Part shown: one piece after another, positions 8,255-15,801 of the stretch
Layout: each line of letters opens with the position of its first letter
Position numbering within the stretch: position 1 is the first letter of the stretch
Origin: Planctomycetota bacterium
GTDB lineage: Bacteria; Planctomycetota; UBA1135; UBA2386
Reading direction: 5' to 3'
DNA length: 41,319 nucleotides
NCBI GenBank assembly: GCA_016794035.1
Contig: JAEUHS010000058.1
Span: 78,854 to 120,172 of the forward strand
The notes under the pieces: generated by a model
Database searches by the model: none
Told to the model about the DNA's origin: nothing
Seen by the model: the letters and a program-made list of their open reading frames with translations, nothing else
Made by a program: the position numbers and the translations under genes

Positions 8255-9025
8255 ATGGCGGGTCACTCCCACTCCTCGAACATCAAGTTCCGCAAGGATC
8301 GGGTCGACAGCAAGCGCGCCAAGACCTTCGCCAAGCTGTCCCGCATGATCACGGTCGCCGCCCGCCTGGGTGGCGGCAGCCTCGACCACAACGCCCGGCT
8401 GCGGCTGTGCGTCGACAAGGCGCGGGTGCTGAGCATGCCCAAGGACGGCATCGATCGCGCCATCAAGAAGGGCACCGGCGAGGGCGATCTCGGCAACTAC
8501 GAAGAGGTGCTCTACGAGGGCTATGGCCCCGGCGGGGTCGCGATGATGCTCGAGATCCTGACCGACAACCGCCACCGTACGGCCGCGGACGTGCGCATGG
8601 TGATGGAGAAGCACGGCGGCAACCTGGGCACGTCGGGCGCCGTCGCCTGGATGTTCGAACGACGTGGCCGGTTCGTGATCGCCGCCGAGACGGACGCGGC
8701 GGCCCCTCGCCTCGATGGCGATCGCCTGCTCGAACTCGTGCTCCAGGTCGGCGCCGACGACCTGGTCGAAGAAGGTGACCAGGCGACGATCCTGTGCGCC
8801 GCCACCGCGTTCGCCGAGGTCCAGCAGGCGTTGGCGGCTCGTGGCGTGTCGCTGGCCAGCGCCGAACTGGCCTACGTACCGAATCAGCGCACCGTCGTGG
8901 CGGATCCCGCCGTGGCGACGCGACTCGTGAAACTGATCGACGATCTCGAGGACAACGACGACGTCCAGACCGTCTTCAGCAACGAGGACTTCCCCGACGA
9001 CGTCGTCAAGGTGCTGGAGCAATGA
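8255..9025 (+). CDS. yebC: YebC/PmpR-family transcription or translation regulator
   Basis: A 256-residue member of the YebC family, long annotated as DNA-binding regulators and more recently linked to translation at difficult stretches such as polyproline (TACO1/YebC2 work). The N-terminus MAGHSHSSNIKFRKDRVDSKRAK is nearly diagnostic (typical [23 protein letters not shown]), followed by the LSRMITVAARLGG segment, MPKDGIDRAIKKGTGE and YEGYGPGGVA. The ATG at the MAGHS sequence is chosen over a GTG 13 codons upstream because all homologues begin there; GGAAG lies just before it. Its stop overlaps the next start (ATGA), so the degenerate GGDEF protein is probably translated from the same message. 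Confidence 0.95.
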   Translation: MAGHSHSSNIKFRKDRVDSKRAKTFAKLSRMITVAARLGGGSLDHNARLRLCVDKARVLSMPKDGIDRAIKKGTGEGDLGNYEEVLYEGYGPGGVAMMLEILTDNRHRTAADVRMVMEKHGGNLGTSGAVAWMFERRGRFVIAAETDAAAPRLDGDRLLELVLQVGADDLVEEGDQATILCAATAFAEVQQALAARGVSLASAELAYVPNQRTVVADPAVATRLVKLIDDLEDNDDVQTVFSNEDFPDDVVKVLEQ

Positions 9026-10011
9026 CCGGAAACGAAGTGGGTGCGACCGGGCGGTGGTTTCTGGTCGGTTCCCGGGCGGCCGTGCGCGAACAGCTGGCGG
9101 CGTGGTTCGGCCGCCCGCCGGCGTCGGCGCCGCTGGCCGCCGCGGGCGCCGGCGACGTGGTGGTCGTCGACGCGCGCGCCGCGGGCGACGACGTCGAGCC
9201 GCTGGCGTTCGGCCACGTGTTCGCCGGGGTCAGGGAGCTGAAGCAGACCGCCGGGCTGATCGTCTACGTCGTCGTCGATGCCGGCGACCGCATCGGCGTG
9301 CAGCTGGCGCGCTTCTGTCTCGCCGACGGCACCTTCGCCTGGCACGACACCGAACGCCGGCTCGACGCCGGCGCGATCGAAGCGGCGCAGCCGACGCGGC
9401 GACAGGCGCAACCGCGGCGGCCGTCCGTCGACGATCTGCTGCGCCGGGTCGAGGGCCACGTCGGCACGCAGACGGCGCAGGACTCGGCGCTGCAGCGGTT
9501 GTTGCAGTTCGAGCGCGACGACCGCCTGCTGCACAAGTTGCAGGACGCGGAGACCGGCCTGTTCGACGGACCCTATGCGACCCTGAAGCTCGACGAGGAA
9601 TGGAAGCGTGCCATGCGGTTCCACCAGCCACTGGCCCTGCTGCTGGTGGACCTCGGCGCAGGCTTCCAGCGTCTGCCCGAGCCGGACCGGCGCCAGCTGT
9701 TGGCGGAGGCGGCGGGCGTGTTCCTCAACGAGTGCCGTGACATCGACGTGTTGGCGCGCTTCTCGCCGTCGGTGTTCCTGCTGCTGCTGCCCGGCACCGG
9801 ACCCGACGGGGCCGAGGTGCTGGCGCAGCGCACGCTGGCGGCGCTGGCCGAGCGTCTGCCTGTCGGCGCGGGCCTGCGGCTGGCCGCCGGCCTGTGCACG
9901 GTGCCCGACGCCGAGATCCCCGACCGCAAGGCGTTCCTGGCGGTCGCGGATGCGTGTCTGCGCAAGGCGGCGGCGTCCGGGGCTGGCGGACTCTGCACCA
10001 GCTGGCAATAG
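9022..10011 (+). CDS. degenerate receiver-like / GGDEF protein
   Basis: A 329-residue protein coupled to yebC by an ATGA overlap. Residues 174 to about 320 match the diguanylate cyclase fold: DAETGLFDGPYATLKLDEEW resembles D-x-LTGLxNR..F, LALLLVDLGAGF matches the first metal-binding strand, and LARFSPSVFLLLLPGT aligns with LARYGGDEFxxLLPGT. The signature GGDE is therefore SPSV (248-251), so cyclic-di-GMP synthesis is not expected. The N-terminal 120 residues look like a worn receiver or Rossmann-type domain (strand-like FLVGS, VVVVDAR, IVYVVVD) followed by an Arg/Gln-rich linker. Likely a binding or scaffold protein rather than an enzyme. It precedes the FHA-like repeat protein by 63 bases. 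Confidence 0.8.
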   Translation: MTGNEVGATGRWFLVGSRAAVREQLAAWFGRPPASAPLAAAGAGDVVVVDARAAGDDVEPLAFGHVFAGVRELKQTAGLIVYVVVDAGDRIGVQLARFCLADGTFAWHDTERRLDAGAIEAAQPTRRQAQPRRPSVDDLLRRVEGHVGTQTAQDSALQRLLQFERDDRLLHKLQDAETGLFDGPYATLKLDEEWKRAMRFHQPLALLLVDLGAGFQRLPEPDRRQLLAEAAGVFLNECRDIDVLARFSPSVFLLLLPGTGPDGAEVLAQRTLAALAERLPVGAGLRLAAGLCTVPDAEIPDRKAFLAVADACLRKAAASGAGGLCTSWQ

Positions 10012-10074
10012 TCGAGCGCGGCTGCGCAAGGAGCACACCGCTCGGCGGCCTGCGGCTGCCAGCCGTTCGTCTGC

Positions 10075-12756
10075 ATGTTCGACCGCTTCATCCGATTGGC
10101 GCAGGCCAGGAAGGCCCTGCGCGAGCAACGCTTCGAGGAAGTGCTGGGCCTCTGCGCCGATCCGATGATCCGGGCCGACCGGCGGGCCGAGGCGCTGCGC
10201 CGCGAGGCGATCGCGGCGTTGCTGGCGCGGGCGCGGCGACATGTCGAGGCCGAGGACCTGCCCGCCGCGCGCGCCGACGCCCGGCGCCTGGCCGCCGCCG
10301 CACCCGGGGCGGCAGCGGAGGAACTGTGCCGCGAGATCGATGCGGCGGCGGCCGGCGAAGCCGCGGCCCAGGACCTGGCGCGGCGCACGCTCGCCGAGGC
10401 CCGCGCGGCGCTGGACCGCGGCGAGACCGCGGCCGCGGCGGCGTTGCTGGCCACCGTCGATCCCGGCAGTCTGCTGCTGGAGCGCAAGCAGCTCGAGAAG
10501 CTGCTGGCGGAGCGCGCCCTGCAGGCGGAGCAGCTGGCGGCGCGGGTGGGCGCCGCCCTCGACGCGGGTGACGTCGAGGCCGCCGTCCGGGGTCTCGATC
10601 GCGTGCGCGCGCTCGACCGCGACGCGGCGGCGACCGGTGCGTTGACGCAGCGCGTCGTCACGGCGCTGGCGGAGCGCGCGGCGGCGGCGATGCGGCAGCG
10701 TCTGGCCGCCGACGACGTGGTGGGGGCGGCGGCGTGCCTGCAGGAGGTCACGGCGCGGCTGTCCGGTCTCGACGCGGGGCCGAGCCTGCGAGCGCTGCGG
10801 CAGTCGCTGACGGTGCCGATGCAGACGGCCCTGCGTTCGGCGGCGTCACTCGACGAGGCGCTCGAACTGGTCGCGGCGCTGCGAGGTGTCGGGCTCGAAG
10901 CCGAACCGGAGTTCGTCGGTCTCGCCGGTGCGGTCGTCCGCGCCGCGGCAGCTCGCGGCGGCGAGGACGGTGGCGAAGCGGCACGTCGGCTGCGGGAGGC
11001 CGCGGTCGCCGTTGGTGCCGACGGGCTCGCGCGCGCGGCGGACCGGTTGTCGGAGTCGGCAGCCGTTCGCGATCAACAGCTCGTCGCGGCGCGCCGGCAC
11101 ATCGACCGCGGCGATCTCGATGCCGCGCGCGTCGAATTGCTGCGTGTGCTGACCCGCGAGCCCGACCACGGCGCGGCCCGCCGGGAACTGGTGCTCGTCG
11201 ATCAGGGGCTCGCCGACCTGGCGCAGCGGCTCGAGAACGCGCGCGCGGCGGCCCGTTCGGGTCGGCTGCGGGAGGCGTGCAGCCTGGGTCTGTCGCTGGT
11301 CGGCAACGCTGGCGTCGGCGCCGATGCGCAGCAACTCGTCGCCGAGGTGCGCAATCGGATGTCGCTGGTCGATCGCGGCATCGACGAGGTCCGGGTGGCC
11401 CTGCACGGTCGCCTGGCGGCCGGGGCCGAAGGCGTGCGGCACTGTCTGCGGCGCCTGCAGGAGCTGGCCAAGGTCCAGATCGACCACGACGAACTGCCGG
11501 TCATCACGCGCGCGGTCGAGGCCGAGATCGAGGCCCTCGGGCACTGCGAGGCGGCGGCGAAGGCGCTGGAGCAGGGGGTGTTCGCCGACGCCGCACAGGC
11601 CATCACCGCGCTGCAGACGTACGGCGACCAGCTGCTGACGCGGGACCGGCTCGACGCGCGGGTGTGTGGGCTCGCCGACCGACTGCTCGGCACGTGCGAG
11701 CAGGCACTGGCGACCGGCCGGCTGGGTCTGGTCGAACGCTGTGCCGGGCTGTTCGCGCTACTGCAGCCACAGCGCCCGGAGTATGACCAGCGCGCCCGCG
11801 AGTTGCTCGCCGGCGTCGCGCGCCGGCAGGCGGCCGCTCAGCGGCTGGTGGCGCAGGCGGAAGCCGCGCTGCAGGGACGTGACCTGGCCGAGGCGGAGCG
11901 CCTGGTCGACGCGGCCCGGGGCGAATGGGACGAAGCCGCCGACGTGCGTCGGCTGGTTGCCGAACTCGAAGGGCTGCGGCGGCAGCAGCGCACGCTCGAT
12001 CGCGTCGAGGTCATGGCGAAGGAGCGCGATTTCGTCGGCGCCCAGCAGAAGCTCGCCACCATGCCGCCGACGCAGGCCATGCTGCGCACGCGCATCTACG
12101 ACATGAAACAGGATCTGGCGCGGGCACAGGGTCTGACGGGGGCGTTCCTGCTGCGCGTCGACGAAGGCGGCGAACACCTGGTCCTGCGCGGCGAGAGCGT
12201 GTCGATCGGCAACGTGCGCCAGCGCCGTTCGGACCTGCCGGTGCTGGCCAGTCTGGCCGGTCGTCACGCGTCGTTGCGACGGTCCATGTCGTTCCACGGC
12301 GGCATGCAGGACACGATCGTCGCGGAGGAGGGCGAGGTGCGCGTCGGCGGCGCCATCACGACCTCGCGGCCGCTGCACCCCGGCGATCGGGTGCAGCTCG
12401 GCGCGGCTTTCACGTTCGTCTACCAGCGGTCCAGCGAGCGTTCGCTGTCGGCGTCGCTGCTGCTGCAGTCCGGCTTCCAGGTGGCCGGAACCGATCGGGT
12501 GCTGCTGATGAAGGACCGCGGTCGCGACGGGCGGCTGCTGCTCGGCCCCGGTCGCGACGTGCACGTCCGGGTGCCCAGGGCGACCGGTGAGGTCGAGGTC
12601 TACGCGGCCAGCAACGGGCAGATGCGGGTGCATTGCGCGGCCGGCGGGACCATCGATGGGGCGCCGTTCCGGGGCGAGCACCCGGTGGCAGCCGGGCAGG
12701 TGGTCGAGGCCGCCGGCATCAGCTTCCTGATGTATCCGTGGCACCCGGGCGGGTAG
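10075..12756 (+). CDS. large helical-repeat protein with two C-terminal FHA-like domains
   Basis: An 893-residue cytoplasmic-looking protein with no signal peptide or membrane helix. Residues 1 to about 685 are almost entirely Ala/Leu/Arg/Glu helices in TPR-like pairs (repeated patterns such as ARRHIDRGDLDAARVELLRVL and AEAALQGRDLAEAERLVDAA). The C-terminal 205 residues change to beta-rich sequence: about 690-785 resembles an FHA domain (VSIGN, later LAGRHASLRR, then LHPGDRVQLG), and about 800-893 a second one (LLLGPGRDVHV, IDGAPF, VAAGQVVEAAG). Both lack some canonical phosphothreonine contacts (GN for GR, VGG for VNG). Probably a scaffold, perhaps for substrates of the kinase encoded about 670 bases downstream. 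No Shine-Dalgarno sequence before the ATG. No named family recognised for the whole protein. Confidence 0.82.
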   Translation: MFDRFIRLAQARKALREQRFEEVLGLCADPMIRADRRAEALRREAIAALLARARRHVEAEDLPAARADARRLAAAAPGAAAEELCREIDAAAAGEAAAQDLARRTLAEARAALDRGETAAAAALLATVDPGSLLLERKQLEKLLAERALQAEQLAARVGAALDAGDVEAAVRGLDRVRALDRDAAATGALTQRVVTALAERAAAAMRQRLAADDVVGAAACLQEVTARLSGLDAGPSLRALRQSLTVPMQTALRSAASLDEALELVAALRGVGLEAEPEFVGLAGAVVRAAAARGGEDGGEAARRLREAAVAVGADGLARAADRLSESAAVRDQQLVAARRHIDRGDLDAARVELLRVLTREPDHGAARRELVLVDQGLADLAQRLENARAAARSGRLREACSLGLSLVGNAGVGADAQQLVAEVRNRMSLVDRGIDEVRVALHGRLAAGAEGVRHCLRRLQELAKVQIDHDELPVITRAVEAEIEALGHCEAAAKALEQGVFADAAQAITALQTYGDQLLTRDRLDARVCGLADRLLGTCEQALATGRLGLVERCAGLFALLQPQRPEYDQRARELLAGVARRQAAAQRLVAQAEAALQGRDLAEAERLVDAARGEWDEAADVRRLVAELEGLRRQQRTLDRVEVMAKERDFVGAQQKLATMPPTQAMLRTRIYDMKQDLARAQGLTGAFLLRVDEGGEHLVLRGESVSIGNVRQRRSDLPVLASLAGRHASLRRSMSFHGGMQDTIVAEEGEVRVGGAITTSRPLHPGDRVQLGAAFTFVYQRSSERSLSASLLLQSGFQVAGTDRVLLMKDRGRDGRLLLGPGRDVHVRVPRATGEVEVYAASNGQMRVHCAAGGTIDGAPFRGEHPVAAGQVVEAAGISFLMYPWHPGG

Positions 12757-12830
12757 CAGGTCGCCGGGCGACGCAGCGGCAGAATACTGGGGTGGTGCCA
12801 GCGTAGGGCCGGCCGTCGCGGAGGTGCCCC

Positions 12831-13412
12831 ATGCTCGAAATCCTGCTCTCGGTCAGCCTTGCCCTCGTCAGCCCGCAGGGGCCGAACGTCGTCGGCGCCG
12901 ACGCGGTGGCCGTGCGCGGCGACACCGAACTGAGCCCGGCCGAGGCGTTCGCCTCGGCGCGGCGGCGGGCGGAGGACCATGTCCGCGAGCAGTGGGCCGA
13001 GCGCGCGGCGCATGCGCTGGACCTGCGCCGCCCGTTCTGGCTGCCGCAGGTCCTCGCCGATCGCGCCGTGCAGACCTGGCTCGCCGACCTGCCAGTCGAC
13101 GAGTGCCTGCGTCTGGTCGATCGCGAGGATCGCGAGCGCACGCACGAGTTCGGCAACAGCTACCAGACGACCCTGTGGGTGGCAGAAGAACCGCGCAGCG
13201 TGAAGCAGGGCGAGCGCGAGCTGCGGCAACGGCTGCGCGACCTGGAGCGCGCGACAGCCGTCAAGTTCGGTGGTATCGCCGCCGCGTGGACCCTGCTGGT
13301 CGCCGCCATCGCCTGGCTGGACCGGCTCTCGCGCGGCTACATGACCGGCACTCTGCGCCTGCTCGGTCTGCTCGTCGGCGGCGCGCTGCCGGTCTTCCTG
13401 TTCCTCGGGTAG
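12831..13412 (+). CDS. small membrane protein with N-terminal signal and two C-terminal TM segments
   Basis: A 193-residue protein of unknown function. The N-terminus MLEILLSVSLALVSPQG looks like a signal sequence or first helix. A charged, helical middle (about 35-140, rich in Arg/Glu/Asp) follows, with possible coiled coil at 118-142, and then two hydrophobic segments (about 144-165 and 174-192) running to the C-terminus. GGAGGTG sits about nine bases before the ATG, one of the best ribosome-binding sites in the window. It ends five to seventeen bases before the kinase start (depending on which start is used), so the two are very probably cotranscribed and both are membrane proteins. A partner role to the kinase is inference. 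Confidence 0.8.
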   Translation: MLEILLSVSLALVSPQGPNVVGADAVAVRGDTELSPAEAFASARRRAEDHVREQWAERAAHALDLRRPFWLPQVLADRAVQTWLADLPVDECLRLVDREDRERTHEFGNSYQTTLWVAEEPRSVKQGERELRQRLRDLERATAVKFGGIAAAWTLLVAAIAWLDRLSRGYMTGTLRLLGLLVGGALPVFLFLG

Positions 13413-13415
13413 CAT
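13410..13415 (+). promoter_or_regulatory. possible -10 box before the kinase gene
   Basis: TAGCAT, identical to the -10 box of the rplM promoter, overlaps the TAG stop of the preceding gene and lies 13 bases before the kinase ATG at 13429. No convincing -35 hexamer is seen at the right distance. If used, the transcript would be almost leaderless and would exclude the alternative GTG start at 13417. Confidence 0.22.
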
Positions 13416-13428
13416 CGTGACCGCGCAC

Positions 13429-14661
13429 ATGGAGGCACCACGCAGCGAACACCTGCCCTCGCCGCCGGCGCCGCGCGTCGATTGGGAGTCGTTCTACCTG
13501 AACTACCGCAAGCCCGGCTACGTGCCGGGCTTCGAGATCGTGCACAAGCTCGGCGGCGGGATGTTCGGTCTGGTGTTCAAGGCCCGCAAGGAGTCGATCG
13601 GCAAGGACTACGCGATCAAGTTCCTGAAGGTCGACGACGAGACCGTGCGCGACGCCGTCGCCCGCGAGCTCGAGACCGTGCACTTCTTCGCCCAGATCGA
13701 CCACCCCAACCTCGTTTCGATCGAGGACAAGGGCAGCGTCGACGGCATCCCCTACCTGGTGATGAGCTACGCCGGCCAGGAGACGCTGCAGAAGCGGCTG
13801 CAGCAGGGTGGCATGACGCGCGACGAGGCGCTGCACGTGTTCGTGCAGGCGGCGCGCGGCGTGCAGGCGCTGCACGACCATTCGCTGGTGCACTTCGACC
13901 TGAAGCCGGCGAACATCTTCCTCAAGGGCGACGTGGCGCGCGTGGGGGACTACGGCCTCAGCAAGCTGGTCTCCGCGTCGCGCAACTCGCTGAGCTTCGG
14001 CCGCGGCACGCCGTACTACATGGCGCCCGAGATGCTGCAGCGCCGCGGCGACGCGCGCAGCGACGTCTACTCGCTGGGCATCCTGCTGTTCGAGTGCCTG
14101 TACGGCGACGTGCCGTTCCGCGGCGACTCGGAATGGGAGGTCCTGCGCAAGCACGAAGTCGCGGAGCCGGAGTTCCCGCCGAACAGCTTGCCGGAGGATC
14201 GTGCGATCGTGCTGCGCTGCCTCGCGAAGCGGCCCGAGGATCGCTTCGCCTCCGTCGGCGACCTGCTGCGAGCCCTGCAGGCGCCGGTTGCCCTGGGGGA
14301 GAGCATGCTGCTGGGCCACGGTCGCCGGTCCGGCGGCGCGCCCGCTTCGCCCGGGATCGAGCCGCCGCCGCGGGACAGCGCCGACAGCCCGTACGGCATG
14401 CCCTGGCGGGCGCCGGCGCCTCGCACCGGCACGTTCGCGGCGCTGGTGCGGTTGATCTTCTCGGCGTTCGAGCTCTGCATCTTCCTCGTGCTGCTGCCGG
14501 TGCGAGCGGTCAGTGCGTTCGTCGGGCGCGGCATCGTCTGGTTGTTTCGGCTGCCGTTCCGCATCCTCGGGCTGCTCGCGCGACTGATCGGGCTGCTGGT
14601 CGTGTTCGGGCTGGTCCTGCTCGCCGCGGTGACGCTCTACAGCCTGCTGGCGGCGGCGTGA
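13429..14661 (+). CDS. membrane-anchored Ser/Thr protein kinase (Hanks type, HFD/DYG variant)
   Basis: A 410-residue kinase. The N-terminal cytoplasmic catalytic domain (about 33-290) shows a glycine loop (LGGGMFGLV, 41-49), the ATP-anchoring lysine K64 in YAIKFLK, the helix-C glutamate near E80, a catalytic loop HFDLKPANI (155-163), the metal-binding DYG (174-176) and a YMAPE segment. The usual HRD is HFD and DFG is DYG; the aspartates and lysine needed for catalysis are present, so activity is likely, but regulation by activation-loop phosphorylation through an HRD arginine is not. A Pro-rich linker and two or more C-terminal hydrophobic segments (about 340-408) anchor it. A GTG start four codons earlier is possible. 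The gene lies directly before an ECF sigma factor gene. Confidence 0.93.
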   Translation: MEAPRSEHLPSPPAPRVDWESFYLNYRKPGYVPGFEIVHKLGGGMFGLVFKARKESIGKDYAIKFLKVDDETVRDAVARELETVHFFAQIDHPNLVSIEDKGSVDGIPYLVMSYAGQETLQKRLQQGGMTRDEALHVFVQAARGVQALHDHSLVHFDLKPANIFLKGDVARVGDYGLSKLVSASRNSLSFGRGTPYYMAPEMLQRRGDARSDVYSLGILLFECLYGDVPFRGDSEWEVLRKHEVAEPEFPPNSLPEDRAIVLRCLAKRPEDRFASVGDLLRALQAPVALGESMLLGHGRRSGGAPASPGIEPPPRDSADSPYGMPWRAPAPRTGTFAALVRLIFSAFELCIFLVLLPVRAVSAFVGRGIVWLFRLPFRILGLLARLIGLLVVFGLVLLAAVTLYSLLAAA

Positions 14662-14696
14662 CATGAACCGGCGTCACGCGAGTCGGTGCGATCCGG

Positions 14697-14724
14697 ATCG
14701 ACGGCGCGCCCGGTCTGCTATCAT
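14697..14724 (+). promoter_or_regulatory. possible promoter for the ECF sigma factor gene
   Basis: TATCAT (14719-14724), a 5/6 match to TATAAT, lies 12 bases before the ATG of the sigma factor; ATCGAC (14697-14702) precedes it by 16 bases. A start site near 14731 would leave a leader of only about six bases, and no Shine-Dalgarno sequence is present, so the message could be read as leaderless. Confidence 0.33.
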
Positions 14725-14736
14725 CGGGCGCCGACG

Positions 14737-15390
14737 ATGAGCGCGAACGTGCACGACATCGCCCGCCTGCAGCGCATGGACGAGGCTGCCTGGGCGGCGC
14801 TGCAGAACGACTACTTCCGTCGCATCTACTTCTACGTCAAGCGCTACGTCACCGACCATCAGACGGCCGAGGACCTGACGCAGGACGTGTTCCTCGGCGC
14901 GCTGCGCGGCATCGCCGGCTTCGACGCGAACTACACGCTCGAGCAGTTCCTGTTCGGCATCGCCAAGAACCGCGTCATCGACCACTATCGCAAGCACAAG
15001 CTGACGATCCTGCCGAGCAAGCCCGACGAGGACGCGGACCGCAGCCAGATCTGGTTGGAGAACATCGCCCACACGAGCACGCCGCAGCCGAAGGAGAACG
15101 TCGTGCGCGCCGAGGACGAAGGGCGGCAGCGACGCATCCTGGCGCAGATCCTGCGCGACCTGGTCGGTGAGCTGTGGGCTGCCGGGGAATTCCAGAAGCT
15201 GATGGTGCTCGAGTACCTGTTCGTGCTGGGCGGGCGCAACAAGGACGCCGCGGCGCGCTTCGGCATCGCCGACGAGAAGGCCGTCGCCGGCATCAAGTTC
15301 CGCGCGATCGAACGGCTGCGTGGCATGGCGCGCCAGCGCGACCCGAACCACTCGCTGTTCGGCGGGCTCTGGCAGCCGGGGGCGAGATGA
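14737..15390 (+). CDS. RNA polymerase sigma factor, ECF subfamily
   Basis: A 217-residue extracytoplasmic-function sigma factor. Region 2 is clear at about 20-85 (RRIYFYVKRYVTDHQTAEDL, then QDVFLGALRGI and FLFGIAKNRVIDHYRKH), and region 4 with its helix-turn-helix lies at about 150-205 (NKDAAARFGIADEKAVAGIKFRAIERL). The linker between them is long and charged. The ATG at the MSANVHD sequence is chosen because a -10-like TATCAT lies just before it and the 17 extra residues of the longer frame look non-coding. The stop overlaps the next gene (ATGA), which encodes a short Cys/His protein, the usual position of an anti-sigma factor. The membrane kinase directly upstream suggests phosphorylation-linked control, as known for some kinase-associated ECF groups; that is inference. 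Confidence 0.93.
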   Translation: MSANVHDIARLQRMDEAAWAALQNDYFRRIYFYVKRYVTDHQTAEDLTQDVFLGALRGIAGFDANYTLEQFLFGIAKNRVIDHYRKHKLTILPSKPDEDADRSQIWLENIAHTSTPQPKENVVRAEDEGRQRRILAQILRDLVGELWAAGEFQKLMVLEYLFVLGGRNKDAAARFGIADEKAVAGIKFRAIERLRGMARQRDPNHSLFGGLWQPGAR

Positions 15391-15686
15391 GCGAACACCA
15401 GGACCTGGAGGCGGAGCTGGCGTTCACCGTCGCGGCCATCTGGCGGCAGGAGCGGATCTCCTGCCCGCATCCGCACGTGTTGCAGAGCTGGTTGCAGGGT
15501 GGTCTGCCGCCCGGGGCTGCCGAGTTCGTCGAGTTCCACCTGCGGGACAGTTCGTGTCCCTACTGCCACGCGGTCGTCGAGGACCTGAAGGCGCAGGACG
15601 ACAGCGCCCGGTCGCCGGTGCTCGAGGACATGCAGGAACGGTTGCTGCGCTCGACGGTCGCGGCGCTGCGGCAGACGCGCGCCTGA
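15387..15686 (+). CDS. short Cys/His protein, probable zinc-binding anti-sigma factor
   Basis: A 99-residue soluble protein translationally coupled to the ECF sigma gene (ATGA). It contains CPHPHVLQSWLQGGL followed about 20 residues later by FVEFHLRDSSCPYCHAVVEDL: one Cys, several His and a C-x2-C pair. This resembles the HxxxCxxC zinc anti-sigma (ZAS) motif, but with five residues between His and the first Cys of the pair instead of three, and with an extra upstream Cys. There is no transmembrane helix, so if it is an anti-sigma factor it is a soluble, possibly redox- or zinc-sensing one. The ATG start is preferred over upstream in-frame starts because they fall inside the sigma gene. Confidence 0.8.
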   Translation: MSEHQDLEAELAFTVAAIWRQERISCPHPHVLQSWLQGGLPPGAAEFVEFHLRDSSCPYCHAVVEDLKAQDDSARSPVLEDMQERLLRSTVAALRQTRA

Positions 15687-15801
15687 GGTCGTCGGTCCGC
15701 GGTCGCCGCGGTTTCCTCGACCCGACCCGAATAGTCGGCGCCGCGCCGCGCATGTCGTCCCACGGAGCCGCTGTCTGGCGCCGGTCTTCCACGGAGACGA
15801 C

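Noticed and set aside
9022..10011. Active diguanylate cyclase
   Set aside because: GGDE is replaced by SPSV at residues 248-251, so GTP cyclisation is not expected.
12762..12776. GTCGCC/GGCGAC hairpin after the FHA-like gene as a terminator
   Set aside because: Only five to six pairs with a tiny loop and no T-run, and the next gene follows at short distance on the same strand.
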